Positions 6,917-11,415 of a DNA stretch of 11,415 nt are shown one piece after another. The notes beneath the pieces are model-generated. The model had not been told where the DNA came from and did not search any database. It worked only from the letters and a program-made list of their open reading frames with translations. Made by a program: the position numbers and the translations under genes. Source of the DNA: Bacillota bacterium (GTDB taxonomy: Bacteria > Bacillota > Clostridia > Christensenellales > Aristaeellaceae); assembly GCA_019137115.1 (NCBI GenBank), contig JAGVSV010000204.1:1-11415 (forward strand). The letters run 5' to 3'. Every line of letters begins with the position of its first letter. Position 1 is the stretch's first letter.

Positions 6917-6928
6917 TGCGGCCGTTGC
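6891..6928 (-). terminator. intrinsic terminator after the ATP-grasp/esterase unit
   Basis: On the minus strand, GCAACGGC (6928-6921) pairs with GCCGTTGC (6904-6897). The stem is extended inward by CGC/GCG with one bulged C, around a 9-nt loop, and is followed at once by TTTTAT (6896-6891). It begins 11 bp past the esterase stop. On the plus strand there is no T-run, so it should work in one direction only. Confidence 0.75.
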
Positions 6929-6938
6929 GTTGGATGCC

Positions 6939-7679
6939 CTATCCCAGCACCTTTTCCAGGAAATAGCGCATCTGCACCCGCCACCACGGCCAGTCATGGT
7001 TGACATCCCCACCCCAATAATCAAACCAGGCGTTGATACTCTTTGCGTCCATCGCGTTTTTCAGCAGCCCCATCGAGCGGCGCATCTCGTCCTCCCACGC
7101 GCCCTGTCCCGCACACAGGATGATCGTGCAGGAGTTGAGCAAGTTGACATAGGCGTGGTCGTGCGGCATGGCGCTGATTGAGGACACCGGGCTGTTCAGG
7201 TGCACCAGGTCGTCCACGTACCCGTCCATGAACCACGCGGCGTCATACGCGCCGCTCAGCGCGATCACGGTATCATACAGGTCGGGCCTGCGGAACAGCA
7301 GGTTGGCGGCGTGCGTGGCGCCCATGCTGCACCCGGTGGTCATCAGGCGGTCGTCCCAGTTGGCGTCATAATGGATAAACGGCGTGAGCTCGTCGGTCAG
7401 GTACCGAAACCATGCCTCGTGCCGGAGCATCCGGTCGCGCGGGTGCGCATGGCGGTTGGACCAGGTTTCTGCATCAATGCCGTCCACGCAGTACAGCCGC
7501 AGCTTTCCCGCCTCCAGAAACGGGCCGCAGGGTTCCAGCATGCCAAAGCTTTCGTAGTCGCCGTAGTGCCCGTCCTGGGACGGGAACACCACGCAGGGCT
7601 TGCCGGCGTGGCCGTGGATGTGCATTTCCATGTCGCGTCCCAGCGCCCCGGAATAGAACTTGTGGTAGCGTTTGCCCAT
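6939..7679 (-). CDS. esterase-like alpha/beta hydrolase (putative esterase, EstD/Fes-type)
   Basis: This 246-aa protein has no signal peptide and is probably cytoplasmic. It has an alpha/beta-hydrolase layout: an early strand ending in VVFPSQDGHYGDYE (30-43, oxyanion-hole region), the nucleophile elbow GCSMGA at 116-121 (Ser118), and NHDW at 227-230 giving a probable catalytic His228. The acidic partner may lie near EDE (196-198), which is uncertain. It fits the Pfam putative-esterase family, which includes enterochelin esterase, esterase D and mycolyltransferases; the substrate is not evident. The ATG at 7679 lies 1 nt after the stop of the ATP-grasp gene, with a weak AGGG in that gene's last codons, so translation depends on its partner. 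The pairing suggests it cleaves or matures the ligase's product. A terminator follows. Confidence 0.82.
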   Translation of the reverse strand: MGKRYHKFYSGALGRDMEMHIHGHAGKPCVVFPSQDGHYGDYESFGMLEPCGPFLEAGKLRLYCVDGIDAETWSNRHAHPRDRMLRHEAWFRYLTDELTPFIHYDANWDDRLMTTGCSMGATHAANLLFRRPDLYDTVIALSGAYDAAWFMDGYVDDLVHLNSPVSSISAMPHDHAYVNLLNSCTIILCAGQGAWEDEMRRSMGLLKNAMDAKSINAWFDYWGGDVNHDWPWWRVQMRYFLEKVLG

Positions 7680-7680
7680 A

Positions 7681-8874
7681 TCAGACACCCTGGCAGACGT
7701 ACTGGATGAACGCGTCCGCCTCCTCCCTGTTGATGCAGCGCGCAAGATACAGGTCGTTGCCCATCGCGTTGCTCAATGCCAACGGCAGCCGCTCCTGCAT
7801 GACGATGCGGTGCGCGTACTGGTGCATCACATCCATGTGCGAATGGCGGTAGGCGCGGGTGTCGCGCCGGCCCACGAACACGCAGTAGTATTTGTTCCTG
7901 TCGGGGTTGAGCCAGATGCGGTCGTGCAGGACCATGTCCGCCCACAGCCGGTAGATGTCCACGCTGCCGGCGTAGTTGATCATGTCGGGCGTCACGCCGC
8001 CGGAAGGCCGCATGTTGACCTCCAGCGCCACAATGTCGCCTTTTTTTCCCAGCCCCTGATGATCCTCAAACAGGCGGAAGTACTCAAAATGCACCAGGCG
8101 GCTTTTAACCGAAAACGCCTGCACCGTGCGGCGGCCGATGGCGCGCAGGTCCTCGGCAATCTCCGGCACGATCATGAACACCGAGTCCAGCCCCTGGTTG
8201 ACCACATCCATCAGCGACCCGGCCGTCAGGTTGCCGGTTTCGTACAGCGGGTTGCCCTGGCTGTCAATCAACGCGTCATAACTTAAGATGCCGCCGTTGA
8301 CGTACTCCTCCATGATGTAGGGCGTGATGGGCAGGCGGGAGAAGAACGCCGCCAGATCCTGCGCGTTGCTGATGCGGTATACGTTGGTGGCGCCCACGCC
8401 GCTGTCGGGCTTGGCCACGATGGGGTAGCCCACGGTTTTGACAAACGCCTGGGCATTCTCCAGCGTGGAGGCCAGCTGCCAGCGCGCGGCGGGCACGCCG
8501 GCCTGTTTGTACCCTTCCTTCATCGCGGATTTGTGCTTGTACAGCCCGATCTGGTCTTCCATCGGGCCCGTGGTGATGTGAAACATCGTGCGCAGCCAGG
8601 CGTCCTGCTCCAGCCAGTATTCGTTGTTGCTCTCCAGCCAGTCGATCTTGCCCCAGCGGTGCGTGAAAAGGCCCACCGCGCGCAGCACGGCATCACCGTC
8701 CTCCAACGAGGGAACCTGGTAATAGTCATTGAGGCTGGCCTGCACATGCTGGGGCAAATGCGCCCAGGGCGTGTCCGCGATGCCCAGGACATTGATGCCC
8801 ACATCCTTTAGCGCCCTGCAGAACTGCCAATAGTTGGCAGGAAAGTGCGGGGAAATAAACACAAAGTTGGTCAT
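7681..8874 (-). CDS. ATP-grasp domain ligase (carboxylate-amine ligase-like)
   Basis: The 397-aa protein starts at the ATG at 8874, with AAAGGGG 4 nt upstream. Residues 1-100 form a Rossmann-like pre-ATP-grasp domain (TNFVFISPHFPANYW). The ATP-grasp domain follows. GYPIVAKPDSGVGATNV (149-165) carries the ATP-binding Lys155 and glycine-rich loop, MEEYVNGG (188-195) contacts the adenine, and ALEVNMRPSGG (283-293) has Glu285 and Asn287 for magnesium. Enzymes of this superfamily activate a carboxylate as an acyl-phosphate and join it to an amine or other nucleophile. The overall pattern resembles carbamoyl-phosphate synthase/biotin carboxylase-like stand-alone ligases of unknown product. It is transcribed from its own promoter and is followed 1 nt later by the esterase gene. 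Substrates cannot be told from sequence. Confidence 0.87.
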   Translation of the reverse strand: MTNFVFISPHFPANYWQFCRALKDVGINVLGIADTPWAHLPQHVQASLNDYYQVPSLEDGDAVLRAVGLFTHRWGKIDWLESNNEYWLEQDAWLRTMFHITTGPMEDQIGLYKHKSAMKEGYKQAGVPAARWQLASTLENAQAFVKTVGYPIVAKPDSGVGATNVYRISNAQDLAAFFSRLPITPYIMEEYVNGGILSYDALIDSQGNPLYETGNLTAGSLMDVVNQGLDSVFMIVPEIAEDLRAIGRRTVQAFSVKSRLVHFEYFRLFEDHQGLGKKGDIVALEVNMRPSGGVTPDMINYAGSVDIYRLWADMVLHDRIWLNPDRNKYYCVFVGRRDTRAYRHSHMDVMHQYAHRIVMQERLPLALSNAMGNDLYLARCINREEADAFIQYVCQGV

Positions 8875-8919
8875 TTTGCCCCTTTCCCGGCCCAACGCCG
8901 CACTGTTGGACTAAAGGAA

Positions 8920-8948
8920 ACAATAGCATAGCGCCCCGCCAATGTCTA
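8920..8948 (-). promoter_or_regulatory. predicted sigma-A promoter for the ATP-grasp/esterase unit
   Basis: TAGACA (8948-8943; 5 of 6 to the -35 consensus) and TATTGT (8925-8920; 4 of 6 to the -10 consensus) are separated by 17 nt. Transcription would begin near 8913, leaving a leader of about 40 nt. The -35 box overlaps the TAG stop of the solute-binding protein gene (8948-8946), so the two transcription units touch. Confidence 0.55.
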
Positions 8949-9743
8949 AGAAAATACGGGATAAATACAAGCGCCGGCCTTGCGGGAAGGGCGGCGCGGG
9001 GCGGGGAAGCGCGGAATGCTGGGGTGTGAAGGCTGCTCCAGGTTCATCAGCCGCTGCATGTTTTCCAGCTGGCTGATGAACAAGTCGACGGACAGCCGGC
9101 CTGTTGTAAACTCCTGATACACCGGGTTCAGGTTGGGCAGGGATATAGAGCTGGCAGATGGCTGCTGCGGGATGCGCAGGTAGGGCGCGATGGCCTGGTA
9201 ACGCGCCACAGTTTCCGGGCCGTCTTCCCAGCGTTCCTCCTCCAGCTCCTGTTGGCGCGCCGTCAGCACGTCCCTGCGCTCGCGCAGGGCGGGGGTGAGT
9301 TCACCGGCCGCCTGGATTTCTGCCTCCAGCGCTGCCAGATCCTGATCCAGGTCCTGCTTGTTGGCGGCGTACCGTTCATCCTCGACGGGCTGATCGCCAC
9401 CTTCTACCATGGTGATCGTGGGCCAGGCGGGCAGCCCTTCGGCGTAGCACTCCAGGTAGCGGATGGCGTCCGAAACGTTCGGGGATTGGGCGTTGACCAC
9501 CCACACGGTCATGCCGGCGGACACAACTGGTTGGCTGTCCGCGCTCACGCGCAGCAACAGCGGCTCAAACGCCGCCCCATGAACTCGTTCTCCATCCCCT
9601 CTACGCTGTAGAAGACATCGATCAGGCAACGGCGGGCGTCGCGCTCCGAGATGCTGCCGTCCGAGCCAACCTCGGCATCCGCGATGACCTCCAGTCGCGC
9701 CAGCGCGGGCAGCGCCGCCACGTAGTCGGTCAGCAGTTCGCAC
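8946..9743 (-). CDS. extracellular solute-binding protein, C-terminal piece (third of three frame-split pieces)
   Basis: The meaningful part begins near 9578 (AAFEPLLLRVSADSQPVVSAG) and gives about 210 residues; the residues coded upstream of that in this frame are Arg/Gly-rich noise. It shows the second half of a solute-binding fold, with VWVVNAQSPNVSDAIRYLEC and a C-terminal FISQLENMQRLMNLE helix typical of family-1 binding proteins. Between them lies a predicted coiled coil of about 50 residues (from ANKQDLDQDLAALEAEIQ to TARQQELEEERW), a feature of some clostridial binding proteins of unknown ligand. It is in the same frame as the N-terminal piece, so a +1 and a -1 indel bracket the middle piece. 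The tail after MNLE is Pro/Arg-rich and overlaps a terminator hairpin; it may not be authentic. Confidence 0.75.
   Translation of the reverse strand: MRTADRLRGGAARAGATGGHRGCRGWLGRQHLGARRPPLPDRCLLQRRGDGERVHGAAFEPLLLRVSADSQPVVSAGMTVWVVNAQSPNVSDAIRYLECYAEGLPAWPTITMVEGGDQPVEDERYAANKQDLDQDLAALEAEIQAAGELTPALRERRDVLTARQQELEEERWEDGPETVARYQAIAPYLRIPQQPSASSISLPNLNPVYQEFTTGRLSVDLFISQLENMQRLMNLEQPSHPSIPRFPAPRRPSRKAGACIYPVFS
8961..8997 (-). terminator. terminator-like hairpin at the end of the solute-binding protein gene
   Basis: Minus-strand bases 8997-8987 (GCGCCGCCCTT) and 8981-8971 (AAGGCCGGCGC) pair over 11 positions with one mismatch around a 5-nt loop. They are followed by TTGTATTTAT (8970-8961). 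The hairpin lies inside the last codons of the open frame, before the TAG at 8948. No earlier stop exists in any frame between about 9040 and the hairpin. Stopping here would leave some transcripts without a stop codon, so either it is leaky or the C-terminal frame is also altered. Confidence 0.55.
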
Positions 9744-10549
9744 AACAGCGGCGTGTCAAACGACAGCGGCTGATCGGCAGGCCAGGCCATCGTATAGGCA
9801 TCCATGATCCGGCGCAGCATGCCGTCCCGCGCGTTCATTTCGCTCACGCGCTCCAGGCGCACCTCCTGAGAGGCGTTGTCCGCAATCTGCTGCCATCGGC
9901 TGCACAAGGCCATCAACTCCCGGTAGGTGGCGGGGACGGCGATGCCCAGCTCGTCTGCCAGCGCGGTGTTGACGCCTGGCAGGCCGTGCACGGACAGGCC
10001 ATACGGGATGGCGAGCAGCTTTTCATCCTCATACAGCGGTTGGGCGGCAAAAGGCCGCAGCCCCGCCGCAAACCCTTGCAGCTTCTCATTGCCGGACAGA
10101 TCGGCGGCATAGCCCTTTTTGAGCATCGCCCGGTATACATCGTTGGTCACCTGCACGGTGAACAGGTCAATCGCCGTGGCGCCGGTCATCAGGCCCACCT
10201 GCGCGCTTTCATCCGACAGCGACGAACTCCAGACGATCTCCACCGGGATATCCGAATAGCGCTGTGCAAACATCGGGTTCATGTCGCTGCCCATCGCGTT
10301 GCCGCCGATGCGCAGGCGGCGGACAGGGTCGGTGCGCGTGGCATCCAGCACGTAGACGGCATCATCGCCCAGCACGCAGTACAGGCCGTCCGGGGACATC
10401 ACCGCGCCGCGCACACCGGTGCCGGAAATCCCCGGGATCAGCTCGATCGCGGTAGGCGCTTGCCCGCGCGCAGGCGTAGGCTTTCTCCCCCAGCAGGAAG
10501 CAGGCGCTGCCGCCGGACGGGTCGTACGCGATGCCCTTGATCGCGTCAA
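9545..10549 (-). CDS. extracellular solute-binding protein, middle piece (second of three frame-split pieces)
   Basis: The authentic part runs from about 10466 (QAPTAIELIPGISGTG) to about 9578 (GMENEFMG), close to 296 residues; the first 30 residues and the last 8 in this frame are frame noise. It opens with a propeller-like strand pattern (AVMSPDGLYCVLGDDAVYVLDA) followed by RRLRIGG. It then enters a solute-binding domain: IPVEIVWSSSLSDE, ATAIDLFTVQVTNDVYRAML, LLAIPYGLSVHGLPGVNTAL and PATYRELMALCSRW. The last two are typical of family-1 sugar or oligopeptide binding proteins. Both frame switches fall at G runs (10463-10465 and 9575-9578). No ribosome binding site supports a separate start. 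It is best read as the middle of one 742-aa secreted protein. Confidence 0.75.
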   Translation of the reverse strand: MTRSRASRTTRPAAAPASCWGRKPTPARGQAPTAIELIPGISGTGVRGAVMSPDGLYCVLGDDAVYVLDATRTDPVRRLRIGGNAMGSDMNPMFAQRYSDIPVEIVWSSSLSDESAQVGLMTGATAIDLFTVQVTNDVYRAMLKKGYAADLSGNEKLQGFAAGLRPFAAQPLYEDEKLLAIPYGLSVHGLPGVNTALADELGIAVPATYRELMALCSRWQQIADNASQEVRLERVSEMNARDGMLRRIMDAYTMAWPADQPLSFDTPLLCELLTDYVAALPALARLEVIADAEVGSDGSISERDARRCLIDVFYSVEGMENEFMGRRLSRCCCA

Positions 10550-11174
10550 ACGGGGAGCCGCCGGTCAGCTCGCACCAGGTTTCGCGGCTGCGGCTGGCGG
10601 GGTCGTAGATGGCCAGCACATGCTGCTGCTCGCTCATTTTGTGGACGGCCAGAAACAAGCGGCTGTCCGCAAACGCGGCGATGGCCACCGAAGCGGCCGA
10701 AAGCAGTACCTCGGTCTCGTCTTTGGCGAAATCATGGCGCGCCAGCTGCATCATGCTGCCGTCATCGTAGCGAGCGCCGAACGCCGCGCCCTCCACCACA
10801 ACCGTGTCCACGTTTCCGCGCACAAAGTCGGCAAAACCCGGGCCGACGGGTTCATCGCTAGCTGCCGCCAATTTGCCGTCGCTGACGGTCAGGACGGTTC
10901 GCGCGCCCACATCGATATCCACCCCGGTCCCTGGGCTGCCGGACAGCAGCCGGATGCGATTTCCGGGACCATCGATCGCCGCTCGTTCACCGGTTGTGGG
11001 GTTGAGCAGCATATATCCATCCATCCGCTCCAGCAAAAAGCCTTCGGGTACCGGTGTACCGCTGAGCGCAGACAATGCATAGCGCTGCGACCCGCCCTCT
11101 TGTGCGAAAGCCACGGGAAAAAGAAGCGCCAAACACAAGCCCATGCACAGGCAGAGCGCCAGACATCTCTTCAT
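10362..11174 (-). CDS. secreted propeller-like/solute-binding fusion protein, N-terminal piece (first of three frame-split pieces)
   Basis: The start is the ATG at 11174-11172, with AAGGAG 10 nt upstream (slightly long spacing). It opens with a clear signal peptide (MKR, hydrophobic core to residue 20, then VAFA before Gln25, a type I site). There is no lipobox cysteine after it, unlike most Gram-positive binding proteins. About 210 residues follow with short repeated strand patterns (GYMLLNPTTGERAAI, TVLTVSDGKLAAAS, HVLAIYDPASRSRETW, AIKGIAYDPSGGSACFLLG) resembling a YncE/WD40-like propeller. The frame is lost near 10466 and runs on as noise to a stop at 10362. Joined to the other two pieces, the gene (11174-8946) is 743 codons with stop. 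The ligand and any transporter partner are unknown; no permease genes are visible. Confidence 0.75.
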   Translation of the reverse strand: MKRCLALCLCMGLCLALLFPVAFAQEGGSQRYALSALSGTPVPEGFLLERMDGYMLLNPTTGERAAIDGPGNRIRLLSGSPGTGVDIDVGARTVLTVSDGKLAAASDEPVGPGFADFVRGNVDTVVVEGAAFGARYDDGSMMQLARHDFAKDETEVLLSAASVAIAAFADSRLFLAVHKMSEQQHVLAIYDPASRSRETWCELTGGSPFDAIKGIAYDPSGGSACFLLGEKAYACARASAYRDRADPGDFRHRCARRGDVPGRPVLRAGR

Positions 11175-11204
11175 TTGTCGTATTCTCCTTGCCGGGGTAT
11201 CGAC

Positions 11205-11233
11205 AGTATGACAGCCCGCGCCTATTTCGGCAA
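11205..11233 (-). promoter_or_regulatory. predicted promoter for the solute-binding protein gene
   Basis: TTGCCG (11233-11228) and CATACT (11210-11205) are separated by 17 nt, each matching the consensus at 4 of 6. Transcription would start near 11198, about 24 nt before the ATG. The 23-bp palindrome lies about 80 bp upstream of this start, so it would act from a distance on this side. Confidence 0.4.
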
Positions 11234-11248
11234 TCAAAGCGCGAAAAA

Positions 11249-11277
11249 TTGACGCGGTCTGCGTGTATTGTTACAAT
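11249..11277 (+). promoter_or_regulatory. strong predicted sigma-A promoter reading rightward
   Basis: TTGACG (11249-11254) and TACAAT (11272-11277) are each 5 of 6 to consensus and are separated by exactly 17 nt, making this the best overall promoter in the window. The -10 box lies inside the left arm of the 23-bp palindrome. Transcription would start near 11284, in its right arm. It should drive a gene that begins near the window end. Confidence 0.65.
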
Positions 11278-11290
11278 CGGATTGTAACAA
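11268..11290. promoter_or_regulatory. perfect 23-bp palindrome, probable repressor operator
   Basis: Arms TTGTTACAATC (11268-11278) and GATTGTAACAA (11280-11290) are exact reverse complements around one central base. It is far more AT-rich than its surroundings and covers the -10 box and start site of the rightward promoter, the classic position for a dimeric repressor such as a TetR- or GntR-type protein. The binding protein is unknown. The palindrome also contains TACAAT on the minus strand. Confidence 0.7.
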
Positions 11291-11312
11291 CCGAACGGTT
11301 ATCTGTGCAGAT
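11289..11312. repeat. two short inverted repeats directly after the operator
   Basis: AACCG-AA-CGGTT (11289-11300) and ATCTG-TG-CAGAT (11301-11312) are perfect 5-bp-arm dyads lying end to end, the first sharing two bases with the 23-bp palindrome. They fall in the untranslated leader of the rightward transcript and could be extra half-sites or weak RNA hairpins. Dyads this short can arise by chance. Confidence 0.4.
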
Positions 11313-11383
11313 CATGACGGTGCAACGCACTTCAGCAATACAAATTGCGCAACCGGAGAACCCATGGAAGGCGGCCAGGATTT

Positions 11384-11415
11384 ATGGAAAACGAATGGCA
11401 AACCCTGTTCATCCC
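11384..11415 (+). CDS. possible start of a rightward gene (cut by window edge)
   Basis: Downstream of the strong rightward promoter, all three plus-strand frames stay open to the window end. The ATG at 11384 gives MENEWQTLFI. An ATG at 11364, with GGAG 5 nt upstream, gives MEGGQDLWKTNG. An ATG at 11314 has no ribosome binding site. The MENEWQTLFI frame looks the most protein-like, but the ribosome site favours the other. No family can be assigned from so few codons. Its position next to the operator would suit an autoregulated gene or the regulated target. Confidence 0.3.
   Translation, partial: MENEWQTLFI

Noticed and set aside
9575..10465. Programmed ribosomal frameshifting to explain the split secreted protein.
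   Set aside because: The two sites lack a slippery heptamer with a clear stimulatory structure, opposite shifts would both be needed, and both fall at simple G runs, which fits sequence error or mutation better.

Overview
The window is GC-rich and gene-dense. Genes sit nose to tail, with strong AGGAGG-type ribosome binding sites, ATGA or longer start/stop overlaps, and sigma-A-like promoters with 17-nt spacers. The gene content (a CE7 acetyl esterase, a CbbX/SpoVK-type AAA+ ATPase, a threonine aldolase, and a large secreted solute-binding protein with a coiled-coil insert) suggests a GC-rich Clostridia-like Firmicute, probably an anaerobe from a gut or similar habitat. This is an inference from style and gene content; no marker gene is present.

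Layout, left to right. (1) 1-4006, minus strand: a carbohydrate-metabolism cluster, read from right to left. It holds a membrane-anchored YpfJ-type zinc metalloprotease with its own promoter, a CE7 acetylxylan/cephalosporin-C esterase, a zinc alcohol dehydrogenase that has lost its catalytic-cysteine segment, a Gfo/Idh/MocA oxidoreductase, and the first 13 codons of a short-chain dehydrogenase. The last four are separated by 20 bp or less, or overlap, so they look co-translated. They could deacetylate a sugar or glycoside and then oxidise or reduce it. (2) 4149-4706, plus strand: thpR/ligT, the RNA 2',3'-cyclic phosphodiesterase, divergent from ypfJ and convergent with ltaE. (3) 4710-6857, minus strand: a AAA+ ATPase gene broken by a 23-bp tandem duplication, followed with a 20-bp overlap by a threonine aldolase (ltaE). 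(4) 6939-8874, minus strand: a two-gene unit of an ATP-grasp ligase and an alpha/beta-hydrolase esterase, one base apart. It ends in a terminator whose hairpin carries the promoter of the AAA+ gene. (5) 8946-11174, minus strand: a secreted solute-binding protein preceded by a propeller-like region. It is split into three pieces by a +1 and a compensating -1 frameshift, both at G runs. (6) 11175-11415: a regulatory region with divergent promoters. A perfect 23-bp palindrome covers the -10 box of the rightward promoter, and the start of a rightward gene runs off the window.

The striking overall feature is that three of the ten recognisable genes are disrupted by small lesions: an internal deletion with frameshift, a 23-bp duplication, and a pair of 1-nt indels. 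Either this strain or assembly carries sequence errors, or the region is decaying. Frameshift-corrected proteins are described in each entry. I saw no RNA genes, CRISPR arrays, insertion sequences or phage genes.
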